Of a stretch of 64,000 nucleotides of DNA, positions 42,715 to 54,381 are shown in pieces. Each line of letters opens with the position of its first letter. The stretch's first letter is position 1. Where the stretch lies: the NCBI GenBank assembly GCA_032821775.1, contig JAVLRN010000011.1, positions 620,001 through 684,000 on the forward strand, written 5' to 3'. The notes beneath the pieces are model-generated. The model saw only the letters and a program-made list of their open reading frames with translations. It was not told the DNA's origin and searched no databases. The stretch comes from Sanguinoderma infundibulare. Taxonomy: Eukaryota > Basidiomycota > Agaricomycetes > Polyporales > Polyporaceae. The translations under genes were made by a program, and so were the position numbers.

Positions 42715-43719
42715 CTAATTGTGAACAGGAGTTACAGCCATAGGATGAGAGGATACGCACGTCGTTAAGTCGAGACCCTGCCACAGCCGACGCGACATTG
42801 ACATCCGGGTTCCGCGGAGGACAACTGCGCAGCAAATGGGGATACCGTGCTGTATGGGCCCTCGGGCTCTTGGGAAGTAGTATCTGTGCACTCCCTGAAT
42901 GCGAGAGAGGTTGATACATGCGTCCTCGTTGTCGTTGTTTGGGGGGAGGGACATTTGTTCCGTAGGATCCAGTAACCATGAGTTATATTGTCCGTCTTGA
43001 CACGCAAAAACCGCGTTTGGGGGAAGGAAATATGATGAAGGGGACACAACTGCAGACCCGGGAAAAATGCTTGCGATAGCGGAATAGCGATTGCGATGAT
43101 CTAGAGTACGTCTAGCAACTATGAATATGTTATACAGTGCTACGACAGGTGTCAAAAGTGTATCAGAAAAGAAGAAACGCTGCGACTCACCGATGTGGTA
43201 TATCCGTCCAGACCCGACCCAACACAAACTCTCCCCATCAACTGCTAGCCCATCCGCCGGGTAGCGGCCTGACCAGCCCTATTCGAACGGCGAGTTGCCG
43301 TGCCTGGATCGCCTGCAACCGCTTCGACCGCGCGAGGAGGACGGTGACGGCCAAGATGCTGATGAAGAGATTGCATGCCAGAAACTCGTAGAAGTCGGCG
43401 CGCTCTTGCTCGACGATCCGGCCGCAGGACTCCCATGCAGGTATCTCGCCGCGGATGGTCTCGGTTGGGGAGTGGGTGTGTACGACCGAAGTTGGTGAGC
43501 TGCCAGGGAAGGGCGTAGCTGACGAGGCGGGTAGGCAGTGCATGAGGCGTCGGTTGCCAAACGGTTGGCAGAACGGTTCGTGGAGCTAGGATGGGGAGGG
43601 ATGTGGGCGCCGGTCGCTTGACGCGGAGAAAGCATGAACTGAGATACGTACAGCATCTTCCGGACAAGGCTCGCATGTTCCGAAGGGTAGACACACCAGG
43701 TTGGTCCCATTATGTCCAT
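42715..43719 (-). CDS. fungal membrane protein of unknown function
   Basis: Spliced gene. Exon 1 from ATG 43719 reads MDIMGPTWCVYPSEHASLVR. A roughly 70-nt intron leads to HEPFCQPFGNRRLMHCLPAS, then GEIPAWESCGRIVEQERADF. A membrane helix follows (FYEFLACNLFISILAVTVLL) and then a basic stretch ARSKRLQAIQARQLAVRIGL. A later exon (about 43190-42715) gives FFFSDTLLTPVVALYNIFIV and a polar tail. The pattern of a Cys-rich luminal part, one or two membrane spans and a basic amphipathic segment is protein-like and continuous across introns. I do not recognise the family and offer no function. The 3' exon boundaries are uncertain, and the tail may read in another frame. Confidence 0.5.
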
Positions 43720-44229
43720 TACTAGGCTTGGCAGGGGGTTGCGCTTGTGCTAACTGCACGAAAAGTAGAATCCAGAGTAACCTATGTGTCGGTGACCGGT
43801 GGGCGACGCGCTCCTCGGAAATTCAAAAGACAAGAAAGCGCACCATGTTACCAGATAATGCTTCATGCTACATGACACGTCCGTGCAAGGGTAAGCAGAG
43901 GAGGGAGGGCGAAGGCGAGGTAGCAGGAACAGAGAGACAAGCTGAGCCATGGCCCACCGCCGCTAGGCGTTTCGTGTCACACTTCACACGTCCATCCACA
44001 ATAGGAAAGCAGGCGTGACGCTTATTGTTCAACTGTCGGCGTCTATTAGGCGCTTGAAGATGTTATCGTTCTCTCCTCTGTTGTTGTCCCTGAGCCAAAT
44101 ACATACATCGCATAATATTAGGCACAAATAAAACTTGTAGTACACATATACAGAACGAAAAGCAGCGCAGAACCAGAGCAAATGTCAATGGGGCCCACAA
44201 GTAGTACTGTATATATGGTATGAAATCAT
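43720..44229. other. intergenic, no gene recognised
   Basis: AT-richer tract between the 5' end of the membrane protein gene and the 3' end of HIR1. It probably holds the membrane protein promoter and the HIR1 3' UTR. No conserved frame. Confidence 0.5.
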
Positions 44230-47200
44230 TCATCGAGCTGGGATTTCTTCAGCGTCTCTTGCCAGTCTTGCGCAAGCTTCGTCAACGTCTTGCTGCGTGC
44301 TGGAAAGCAGCACCAACGTCAGCACTTATTGGCCGCGCAACATAGCGTAGCAAACAACATACCGAAGACGGCCAACACATCCTTCAACAAATCGCGTTTC
44401 GGCGTGCCGAGCATCGTCGGACACCACGAATCATCCCGACCAGGCCTCCTACGAATGTCGACCGCCCTTCAGCAACCACTCCCACGTGCAACGAAAACAA
44501 ACCACGCACCAGTACACCGGCCCAAAGAGCTCCTTGACCAGCTCCTCCGCCTTTCCCCTGAAGCCCTCGTCCGCAATCCTCTTCGCATACAACAGTAGCG
44601 CCTGCCTGTACTCCGCCGGGCTATCCAGGGCTTTCGCCGCGTGCAGTTTGCTCTCCAGATGGCCGAGCGTCAGCGCCGCACTCCACCACGTCGGCCGAAC
44701 CTTCTCCGCACGCCCGTCGTCTACAGACGTCCGCTCGCTGATCGCGTTCTCGAGTACGGCGATGGGCCCAATGTTGTTTGACCGCTGACGGCCCTGCCAC
44801 GCGTCAGAGCCCTCGGACCACCAGGGCTCACTAAGCTTCGTCCACACGCAGAGGGAGGAGTCGTACGAGTGTGCCACGCCGTCGGAGAGCTGGATGATGG
44901 GAGCACCGTTCGGGCGGACGGTGGCGGTGATGACGGTCAGGTTCGGCGAAGACCCGAGCATGGCCGAGACGGAGGTCGGGGGGAACTTGGCTGCCTGCTT
45001 CTTCACGTCCCAGACATATAGCTGCCCGGAGACCGTCAAAAGCATGAGCATGTTCTTCGCGCTAGCCAGCGCACAACACTGCGACCCTATTGCCAATGGT
45101 GGCATCAACCTGGAGAAACCGATGAGTACCAGAGTAGCATGGTAATGCGCATATAGTTTACCTTCTGCCTGTATGCGAGTAAACAGTGACAGTGCCGTCC
45201 TGCATCGCTACAGCACAGAACGTAGCGGTAGCAGTAACCGCCAAAATCGGTGACGGCAAATAGTCGAGCCATTGTGTCTGCTTCCCACTCACATACAGCA
45301 CCTCGTTTGGCTCTGCGAATAAGCACATCAGCTTCATAATCCAGATACAGCCCAAAACGACACGCACCGTCACCCTCAGAGTTCCTCCCCTCGAACAAGT
45401 CCTCACTTCCCTCCACCGTCGCTTTCAGGTACGTCACCACCTGCGGCGGCTCCAGCCTCCCAACGAGGTTCGACCCCTCCGCCCACACGCCCGCTCCCCC
45501 AGCAACCGCCGTCGCCACGGCGCGATTCGAAATCGGTCTGACGACCACCGTATCCCTCACCCGGTCCCCGCCCAGCGTGCGCGCCTTGCTCGCCATCCGG
45601 TCCTCGAAGTCCTCCGCGGCTCTGCGTTTGCCCTTCCCGTTCTGCCCGCCCGTGTCAAGCGAGCTGATGCGCACCTCTCCACTATCGATGTCCATCCCAA
45701 AGTCGCTTTCCCCAGTGTTCAGCCCGAGTCCGAACGTGCTGAACGGCTGCGAGACCGACAGCGGCAACGCCGATGTCGACGGCACGGATATCGGGATGCT
45801 CGTAGAACCGTGCAAAGTCGGCGGCCGGATGCCGTTGGATGACGACGGGACTTGTCCGGATAGGGACCCGGCGAAGGTAGGCTGTATGCGTTTCTTGGGC
45901 TTGCGCTTCGCGACAAGCGTGTGGACCTGCTCGGCCCCGGGCGCGGCGTTCGCTGCGCTCCCAAAGTCTTGCGACTGCGCACGAGGGGACGGGGGTGGGG
46001 TGATGTGGTTGCTTTGTTGTGCTTTTGGCGGCTCGACCGCAGCGACGTGAGAGTAGCCATCGGGGACGGGCGGGGTGACGAAACCGAAGCGCTTGAGGTA
46101 TTGCTCCTGGGCGGACTCGGGCGCGATGCCTTCCATCTCGCTGGAGTCGAAGCTGAAGACGGCCATGGTGCCATCTGAAGAGACAGCGTAGAGGGTCAGG
46201 CCGTCTTGTGTCCTGCAACGTCTATTAGCACCTTGTCCCATAATCGTCGTTGGTGGACTTGCCAACTGAGATCCATGATTTGCCGCTCGAAGACATCCTT
46301 CGCGACAACCAGCGGGCGAGGCGCCTTAGTTTGCCAGACAGACACCGCACGGTCATCCGCGCCTAAGGCAACCACCGAGCATATATTGTGCGCCGTAACA
46401 GATTGAGATGAGTCGCGCAAGAAGATATGAGGGTTGTATGCCTGTATTCTTCAGCTCAGCATGGGAGAATGCTAGTAGATCGATTTACGCACAGCAACTT
46501 CCACAGTGTTCTCGTGGCCCACCAAGCTGATCTCTGACGTCCAGGAATTGCGTGCGATAACTGCCGCAATGAAAACATAGCCTTCGTTATTGGTTGCATT
46601 TGATGCGGTGATGTGTGCGCCATCTGGGGACCAACTAGTGGAGCGTAAGTAGGTGTAGGGAAAACGTTCTGAAGCATGCCAACCTCAACCGGCGGAAGAA
46701 GGTTCCCGGGGAATGGTCAAAGGGCTTCTTCACCTCCGCCTCCAGTTCCCAGTCCGTTGTCCGCCATATTCGTACAGACCTGTCATCCGAACCCGTGGCA
46801 AGGAACTCCCCGACAGGGTCCCAACATACGCCTTTGACGAAACCTTGGTGCTGGTCGATCTTGCGCAACCGTTCTGTACAGGGCGTTTGCATAGCAGCGC
46901 AGCGCAAAACAACCGACGGTACATACCTAGAGTGTACCCACACCAGACAAGCACTGCAGAGTCCAGTCCAACCGACGCCAGGTATCTGTCTCCGGGAGAC
47001 CACGCGACGTCCGTGACATCTAAGAGATCGCGCCTTGAACATATGGCATTCCGCACTGAGCGCGATAATAATGCAACGACTCACCACTCTCATGACCGAC
47101 GAGGCGCTTCAGAGGCTTCCACCCCTCAACGTTGACCTCGTCCGAGCCCCAAACCTTCCCTTTCGCCGTCCTGCGCGCACGACCCCGAAAGTCCGCCTCT

Positions 47201-47626
47201 CAGCAAACCCTCGCCCCTCGCCCAAACACAATGCACGACACTTACGGATCCAAGTCCCATATCATCACGATCTCGTCGTCGCTCCCGCTCGCGAGCCACC
47301 TGCCGGAATGCGCCCACCGCACGACGAGCACCGGGCCGGTGTGCATGGTGAGGGTGCTGAGCGACTTCGGGGGCCTTCCGGAAAGCTCGGAGGCATGGTT
47401 CAGGATGGGCTTCGTGCTCCAGATGCGCACTTTCGCGTCGAGGCCGCCGGTGGCAATCCGCGAGCCGTCGGGGTGGACATGACAGGAGAAGATGGAGACG
47501 CGCTTGTCGTCCGCGCGCATGGCGGAATCTGCGCGTCGGACATGTCAGATTGCAGCGGGGCTTTCGCTAAGAGAGTGCATATGGCTAACCTTTGTGCATG
47601 ACCCATGATGGCTTGGTGAACCTCAT
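44230..47626 (-). CDS. HIR1: histone transcription regulator HIR1 (HIRA family)
   Basis: Subunit of the HIR H3-H4 chaperone, active in the nucleus in replication-independent nucleosome assembly and histone gene repression. Exon 1 (ATG 47626) reads MRFTKPSWVMHK. The N-terminal WD40 half follows: MRADDKRVSIFSCHVHPDGS, WIAH-like GPVLVVRWAHSGRWLASGSD, SPGDRYLASVGLDSAVLVW, RRIDQHQGFVKGVCWDPVGE, GTFFRRL and LGADDRAVSVWQTKAPRPLV. The middle has the conserved YLKRFGFVTPPVPDG and a KRIQPTFAG segment matching the B-domain region that binds Asf1. The C-terminal Hir/HIRA domain runs from VTYLKATVEG through the exon at 45108-44449 (FPPTSVSAMLG, LYAKRIADEGFRGKAEELVK). The last exon ends SKTLTKLAQDWQETLKKSQL at 44230. 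About ten exons; full length for the family. Confidence 0.92.
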
Positions 47627-48220
47627 CGCGGTGAATGCGCGAGTCCCCAGAGGAAGTTCAATATGAGATATGCAAAGATATTCCAGTCAAGCCAAGAAAA
47701 AGAGCATATAACAGAGCAAAGAGGCGCGAAGCCCGAGGGGAGGAGGAGGAGGGGGAGGGAAGGGGAAGGAAGCAAGTCGGGCAGTGGCTGTTGCAAGCCA
47801 AAGTTCTGTGCCGCCTCGCAGCGCCGCGGAACGGAAGTCGTGTCGTAGGCGCACATCAGACGCCCAGGGAGGAGTCGACGACGAGAACCAACATTTTGTA
47901 AACACTCTTCAATGGGTTACATACATGCCGGACATCGTAACAGACATCGGTGTGACTTGACTCATTATTGGTGAGACGGTCTGCAAGTACTTTGATTTAC
48001 TCAGGGCTTTCCCGGTCACTCCGACCCGCTCGGCCTCCCAGTCGCCCACCGATTTGACTAAGTAGTAGTACTTGGTAAGTCATCGGACTCACGGTATATT
48101 CGAAGCTTCTTCTGCATGAAGACGTTGACAAGGTAAAGAGACAGAACTCCAAACCGCGAGCAGTCCGACCGTCCACAATGTCCAACGTTGAACGTCTAAC
48201 AGCAAGCTCAGCCCAACCCT
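47627..48220. other. HIR1 upstream region, no gene recognised
   Basis: Purine-rich stretch near 47700-47770 (GGAGGAGG runs) and otherwise nothing conserved. It separates HIR1 from the RING gene, both on the minus strand. Confidence 0.5.
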
Positions 48221-48676
48221 CTACGCCTCAGCGCCAGACGCAGGAGTGGTCAAGAATATCTTCTTCAGCTGCCCATGCCCCGCGGGAAGATGGCAGACCG
48301 GACAATTCCGCCTCGCGTCGAGAGCCTGGTTGATGCACCTACACGACAAATGTCAGCCCCAGGAAGACAAAGGAGATGCGAAAGGGCCTCACTCGTTGCA
48401 GAAGACGTGCCCGCAACGCGTGACACAGGGTTGGACGGCCGGCTCGAGGCAGAGCGGGCACCCGACGAAGACGATGTTGTGGGGTACGGCGGGCGGGAGG
48501 ATGTTCTTCGGCGCCGGGATGATCATCCGTGCGGGTCTATCGCACGTTTCGTCCTCGAGGCCGTCCCGAAGCTGCTCAGCAGCCCGAGAGGGAGCCCCAG
48601 ACTCCGTCGAGGAGCTCGATCCGACCGAAGAGTTCGACCCAGTCGACGAGGTGGGAGTAACGAGAGGAAACTGCAT
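48221..48676 (-). CDS. small RING-finger protein
   Basis: Two exons. ATG 48676 (MQFPLVTPTSSTGSNSS) begins a Ser-rich leader, and the RING opens with GCPLCLEPAVQPCVTRCGHVFCNE. After an intron near 48390-48340 the second half follows: CINQALDARRNCPVCHLPAG, ending LTTPASGAEA at 48221. The C3HC4 spacing (C-x2-C, C-x-H-x2-C-x2-C, C-x2-C) is complete only when the intron is removed. RING fingers usually recruit ubiquitin-conjugating enzymes. The protein is only about 130 residues unless upstream exons exist; a possible extra exon in 48720-48890 could not be confirmed. Similar in plan to the RING of the 22.5-24.2 kb gene but not a copy of it. Confidence 0.65.
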
Positions 48677-50441
48677 CGTGGGTGATAATGGTGCGGTGGG
48701 GAGTTAATCTATTCGGCTTAGAACGGTCTCGTACACACCGAAGCCGCAATGTCAGCCGCTGCGAGACTGGGCCCAGCTGGGATAGTCTCCTCCCCGACCT
48801 TGGTCTCGATGTCTTTATCCTCACCTCAATACTCGTCCTCTGGGAGTATTACGTTGTCCGCGACGGACGTTCTGCTGGTGGAGCTACATAAGTCCAACAC
48901 GCGAAAAAAAATCATTTATGATCGAACTCACCCACTCCGTCCTAGTCATCTAAGTCATCGCGTTTTATCGAGGCAAACCCGACAAGTAATCAAGGAATTA
49001 TTTGTGCGGACAAACAGATCCATTATGTACTCCACGGAAGCCCGCCACGGTTTTGAATCCCCGCTGCAAGCGTCAGGCCTTAGTGCAGTGCCCAGGAGAC
49101 ATGACATAGCTAGACATGAGAACACGATTAGACATTGAACAATAAGAATATGCAGTGAGCACATACACCTCCGAGCGCATTGCCATTGCCATCGGCGAAG
49201 CGAACGTTGCACCGCTCCTGGGGCACTGGATGTGTTCCGCGCGACGTTCCACAGAATCCGGGCATGGAGCGAACTCTGCCATCTGTTATGCTGTGTCATA
49301 ACGAGTTTACGAGTAGGCCGCCACGCACGCTGTGTGGCAAAGCGACCGTCCAAATATCTTGAGGCGGTGACAATACGATACATCAAACCGTACAGTCTTT
49401 GGGTTCCAGAATCAATCCCTTTGCGACCGCTTTGCGCCACCACGTTATGGGAGTGTAGGACACGGCGCGCTGCTGGGGAAGGACCGAGGACAGTTTGCAA
49501 ACCATAGAAGCGACGATCCCTTCCAAGACCAATTTATGGTGAATGCCGCGTGCGGACTAGACCAAAAGCACACGGCAGACTCGGAAGCCTAATCAGATCG
49601 TACGACAAAAGCCTGAAGCGGGCCTGTCGACAAACGGAGCGGCCGTTGTCGCCACTGCGAGAGCTTGCGTTTGAGCAGGAGGAAGTCGGGAAGATTTATT
49701 GCAGCCGCTAAAAACATGAACCCAACCGTTGCAGCTGGGCACGGTGGAAACCGTTTGGTTTGATCTTTTTTTTTCGCAGACTGTTCTCGACTGGTTCAGT
49801 TTCAAGCGGAGTGGAGAAATACTGAAAACTTACTGGGACAGGACACAAGGAGCTCGGATACCAAACCGCGCGAAGGTGTTGCGAAGATGCGCAGTGATGG
49901 TTTCGCTCCGGCAGCTCCGCTTCCGATTGTCACAATACTTATGCCAGGCGCATCTCCCGGCGTCGTGTCATCCGACAGCTGTATGATTGTCAAAGGCGCA
50001 TTCTCAGCTTGTTCATGAGAACAATGGGGAAGCATGGAAGACAAGGAGATGGAGACCAGGGCGAGACATGATGGTTGGCAGCTGAGCTGGGAGACCCTCA
50101 AACCCTAACCCTATCAGGGGTGGCCGCCGAGACTGGAGCAACGGCTGGGTTCGCTCTCGCCGCCTCGCACGGCGAAGAAGGATGTGTTCGACGAGAAGGA
50201 CAGTCGCGAGGGGCGGGAGGAGGACGATGAGAGGGGAGAGTGGGAGGGGGTCCGTGCGTGGGGGGAGACGGCTTTGGCGGGGCGTGGCCATAGAGCTGAG
50301 CTGGAGCAGGTGCTTAGCAGCGCTCTCCAAGCGGACTTTGAAGCGTCCTGCGTTCCTATTTAGCGTCCACCCAACATCAACCGTCTTCCGTTTCCCCCCA
50401 CTCCCTCCCTTCCTCTCCACCCCCACCAGCGCACCAGCACA
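48677..50441. other. intergenic, no firm gene
   Basis: A 181-codon minus-strand frame (48955-49500) has no recognised motif and no splice partners, so it is left out. The 300 bp before 50442 are pyrimidine-rich on the + strand (runs of CTCC and CCCC), typical of an active agaricomycete promoter, and serve the PARP-finger gene. Confidence 0.45.
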
Positions 50442-52229
50442 ATGTCCGACACCGAAGGTGGAAAGAAATCCGGTTACCGTCTCGAATACGCCGCCAGTTC
50501 GCGCTCTAAATGCTCCGGTGAGCCCGCCTTCCCCCCGTTGCGCCCCATTTCGCAGAGCTCCATCCTCACCGCGTTTCACGCGTCGCCGTCGCGTCATAGG
50601 TCCTAAGCCGTAAGTGTCTTTGAGGTCGTCCAGCTTCGCGATTTTTCCTCACGCTTTCGCAGATGCAAGGGCACGCCAATCGACAAGGGCGAGTTCCGGT
50701 TTGGCTCCTTGGTCGACTTCCGGGGCAACACTAGCTTGTGAGTGGATACGTTCTTTGCATTCCCGCATCCGGTGGCCCCTCGCGCTCGGCGCAGATAGGT
50801 CGCGGGGCCGATGTCTCTCGACTGTGGTCTGTGGTTGGCTGGTGGCTTACCCCCTTTCCGCAGCTCCTGGCGTCATTGGGGTTGTGTGACTCCTAAGATC
50901 CTCTCCAACATGAAGAACTCGTTCAACGACGCCGATGAGCTCGATGGCTTCGACGACCTCAACGACGAAGACAAGGAGCGCGTCCAAAAGGCCTGGGCCG
51001 ACGGTCACGTTGCCCCTGAGGACGTCCCCGAGAGCGCGCAGAAGGGAGAGGGCGAAGAGGAGGATGAAGAAGAAGAGAAACCCAAGAAGAAGGGCGGCAA
51101 GAAGAAGGCCGAGGAGGAGGACAACGGCAAGGGCGTGTTCAAGTTTGAATACGCGTCCTCTGGCCGGGCCAAGTGCAAAAGTGCGTGCATGCTTTGATTG
51201 CGGTCGGGACTCGTGCTTATGCGCATCCAATCTTGCTGCGCTGCAGGTTGCGGAGGTATGCCAACTTCTTGAATCATTGTTACGACCGTGTTGCTGAATG
51301 CACGTTACAGACTCCATCGGCAAGGACTTCTTCCGTCTGGGCAACGAGGTGGACTTCCGCGGCAACAAGACCTTGTACGTTGGATTCCCCAAATCCGCAT
51401 CTGTTCATTCAGTTCTCATTCTCTCCTAGGGCATGGCGCCATTTTGGTTGTGCTGATCCAAAGCTTGTCGAGAAGCTGAAGGCGTCCTATGGCGAGCCGT
51501 CGGAGGTCGAAGGTTTCAGCGATCTCCAGGAGGGCGAGAAGGAGAAGGTTCAGCGCGCCTGGGACGAGGGCCAGATCCCCGATGACGACAAGGGCCCCGG
51601 AGAGCCCGTGGAGACCGGCAAGAAGAAGGCCGCGCCTCGGAAGAAGAAGGACGAGGACGGTGAGGAGAAGCCGAAGCGAGGCCGTGCAAAGGCCAAGGTA
51701 CGCTATGCATTGTGCCGGTCATTGCTGGTACATGGTGGGCTAACACACGATTACCGTTGCAGAAGGACGAATACGATGAGGATATGCTCGATGACGAAGA
51801 AAAGCCCAAGAAGGGGCGCGGTGCTGCGAAGAAGGCAGCTCCCGCGAAGGGCAAGGCCGCTCCGAAGAAGGCGAAGAAGGGTGACGAGTCTGGCGAGGAC
51901 TTTGGTGACGAGCTCGCGGCCGTGGACGAGGAGGACTTTGACGAAGAGGACGAGGAGCCAGAGGAAGGCACGAAGAAGCGCAAGGTGCGTGTTGTATTCT
52001 CGTCACGTGAACTGGGGTGCTCAAGAAACCCCGCGTTCAGCGTGCACCGGCCTCGAAGGGCGCGAGCTCATCCAAGCCACCTTCAAAGCGTGCCAAGCCT
52101 GCTTCTTCCTCCAAGTCGGCAAAGCCTGCATCGTCTGCCAAGCCTGCGTCCAAGGCCAAGCCCGCTTCGTCGCGAGGCAAGAAGAAGACCGAGGAGGTCA
52201 TCGAGGAGGAGGACGAGTTCGACGACTGA
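50442..52229 (+). CDS. double PARP-type zinc-finger protein
   Basis: Nuclear-type protein with two PARP-like zinc fingers and long charged tails. Finger 1: SRSKCSGPKPCKGTPIDKG, then FRGNTSFSWRHWGC. Finger 2: GRAKCKSCGDSIGKDFFRLG, then FRGNKTLAWRHFGC. Each shows the Cys pair and H-x2-C ligands of zf-PARP. Between and after them lie acidic and Lys-rich stretches, and the C terminus is a Ser/Lys/Pro repeat of KPASS units ending EEEDEFDD at 52229. No catalytic PARP domain follows. Fission yeast has comparable PARP-finger proteins of poorly known role (Hpz1, Hpz2). DNA nick or chromatin binding is a reasonable guess. Two micro-exons, 50600-50609 (10 nt) and 51247-51255 (9 nt), lie at equivalent places in the two fingers; the second carries a zinc-ligand cysteine. 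Confidence 0.88.
50600..50609 (+). other. 10-nt micro-exon in PARP finger 1
   Basis: Flanked by introns 50518-50599 (gtgagc...tag) and 50610-50662 (gtaagt...cag). It supplies the Gly-Pro-Lys-Pro link between the two finger cysteines; without it the frame is lost. Confidence 0.75.
51247..51255 (+). other. 9-nt micro-exon in PARP finger 2
   Basis: Flanked by introns 51181-51246 and 51256-51310. It encodes the S-C-G-D junction including the second zinc-ligand cysteine. Skipping would keep the frame but delete the ligand. Confidence 0.75.
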
Positions 52230-52434
52230 GCACTGAGTGTGAAGCTCGATCCAAAATCTCGTCGTCTTTCAGCAGGCCGATCTGGTGCTTTCTGAGCGTT
52301 TTTGTTGTCGTATTGTCTGTCCCCGTGTCCCTCTGTACGTGTCTGTCGCGGGTGCTTTCTGTTCTGTGACGTCCGTGGACCCTTTTGTTATCATAGCTAC
52401 CTAGCGCATGTACACTTCGATCAAAGTCGCTATA

Positions 52435-52743
52435 CTATAGTATCTGGTATCTGACGATTTTCTCTCCGAAGACCTCTTCCGCTGCTGTGTGCTCGTCTCT
52501 TTTACTGCTATATGAGTGATGTAAGGTGTTGGGGACCGCATCAGGCAGTTCACGTGGTTTCGAGTAACTCGGGCTCGGTCGCCTAGAGTACTCCTCGTGG
52601 ACGTCGTGTTTTGGCTCTGGCGCGTTGGCCGACGGTGCAATCTGTAACCTCGTCACAGAAGCGACAGCAACGCCTTCTTCTCCTGTGCGCGCCCGCGCCG
52701 CAGGTAGCAGTGGCAGTGTCTCCGTTACAGTCCCCATACGCAC
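52435..52743 (-). CDS. small hypothetical protein
   Basis: A 102-codon frame starting near 52743 with charged, Pro/Ser-rich composition (YSRRPSPSYSKPRELPDAVP). No domain, signal peptide or splice partner is visible. It lies between the PARP-finger gene and cofilin, in what is otherwise a 770-bp gap. It may be a real short gene or a chance frame in GC-rich DNA. Confidence 0.25.
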   Translation of the reverse strand: MRMGTVTETLPLLPAARARTGEEGVAVASVTRLQIAPSANAPEPKHDVHEEYSRRPSPSYSKPRELPDAVPNTLHHSYSSKRDEHTAAEEVFGEKIVRYQIL

Positions 52744-53002
52744 CAGATTACTTAATCACGCTCTCCGGGCAAGGTGACCAGGGTGAGATGTGTGCTGAAA
52801 GCTGAGAGATGAAGATAAGAGGAAGGTATGGATTTATACAGTTCTACGGCACTTCTTCAGCTCGTGGGCATCGGGACCAACAGAGAGATCGTTCGTTATA
52901 TGACTACAAGCCTCCACCGTCTCCGAGTCGTCAATAAACAAGGGAGCATGCGGAGTCGTGGATGTCGTGCGCCTGGGCGGAGATGGTCACAACAGTTCAC
53001 AT

Positions 53003-53969
53003 TCAGTTGCCTCGCGAGACCTTCTCGAACACTGTGCCCGCCGGCGTCGGATGTCGGGCGCGCAGTGAGTGATTTCGATGCGGATCACGGTGCGTCCGAC
53101 ATCATGCGTGACGTAAGGATGCGAGGCCGAGGAAGCGAAGAGACCGGGGAGCGACGCAGGGAAGGAGAAGCGAGACACGGTCAGCGTTTGCGAGCAGACA
53201 CAGAAAGCACGCGCGACGCACCACTCTCGTACGCGACCTCGCTGGAGTCCGTCCCCTGGATCTCGGCCGCGATGCCGACCAAGGAGCGTCGGAGCGCGTC
53301 CTTGGACGAGGCGAATAACATCTTCTGCTTCACCGACGAGTCGTCGGGAGACCTGATCAACAATCGCGTAGATAACGTTAGCAAATTCCTGCTTGATTTC
53401 GAACTCCTCCCCGGTCCTTCACCCATCGTGCATCGGATGGGTGCAGAAAGCAAAACGTAATCGGTACTCTCTTTCTTTCCAGTGAGAGGACATCTTGCGG
53501 ACGGCACCCTAATCGATCCAGTACGGTGCCTAATAGCGGGCAGCCGCGCAAAGGCCAAGGATGGGGGGAGATTCGTGCATGAATGACTCACCAGGAGAAG
53601 AAGGTGATCTTGTTTCGCTTCCCGCCGTCTTCCTTCTCGAAATCAAAGTCGTATACGGCCCACCGGCACTCGGCCTCAGGCAGGTCGGTGACAAAGTCGT
53701 CGTAGGAAGCGTTCGGGTCTCCTTTCTTCTTGACGATGATCTCCTTTTTGTCGTCGCTGATGGCGAAGATGATGTACTTGGACTTCTTGCCCAGCTTCAG
53801 CTCCTGGTATGCTTCGAGGCAGGCGGGGTTCACGCCGACACCAGACGACTATCAAGATAAAGGTGAAGCGCGATTGCGCGCGACGAGCAGGGACGCACGT
53901 CAGCGTGTCGCAGGAGGGAGACAGGGGGTCATGGCAGGGGCGCATGGCGAGAGATCTGCGACGTACCAT
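53003..53969 (-). CDS. COF1: cofilin / actin-depolymerising factor
   Basis: Actin filament severing protein of the ADF-homology fold. Exon 1 is the ATG alone (53967-53969). After an intron ending near 53842, exon 2 continues [20 protein letters not shown], which is the family start. Then come [38 protein letters not shown] and, next exon, [20 protein letters not shown], the actin-binding long helix, then [20 protein letters not shown]. The last exon, 53031-53003, gives VFEKVSRGN and stop. Length about 138 residues, as expected. Ser residues after the start match the regulatory phospho-serine position of animal cofilin. All blocks are intact, so this is a confident call. Confidence 0.95.
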
Positions 53970-54381
53970 GGCTGGGAGATGTGCGGAGACGGGGTAGGGG
54001 GATGAGGAGAGGGATGGATGGTGGTAGACGACGCGCAGGCGGGCGAGTGCTATTAAGTATATCACGATGAGCGACAACGGCGATTGCCGCTCTCTGATTG
54101 GGCGAGGCGGTGGCACTGGACCGCAACCCAATGCCCCCCACGCTCTCGTTCAATTTATGCCGTCTCATCCAAACCGTGTATTTTGACATCGTATATGTAC
54201 GCTTTCTGATGATGCGTCGGCCAGTTGAGGAAGTGGTGTTGTTCGTTCCATAACGCGATCAGCAATATTCAGACATCCCAGGCTGACTTCAGCGGCGTGT
54301 ATATGTGGCATTGCATCTGAGAGTTACACTGGTGCATGGATAGCGGCGAGATATGGAATACAAGTCGGGTGAGAGAGACGC

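Noticed and set aside
48955..49500. 181-codon minus-strand frame
   Set aside because: No domain, no splice partners and an improbable Trp/Arg/Cys mix; most likely chance.
50013..50597. 194-codon minus-strand frame upstream of the PARP-finger gene
   Set aside because: It covers the promoter and first exon of that gene and has a purine-driven composition only.
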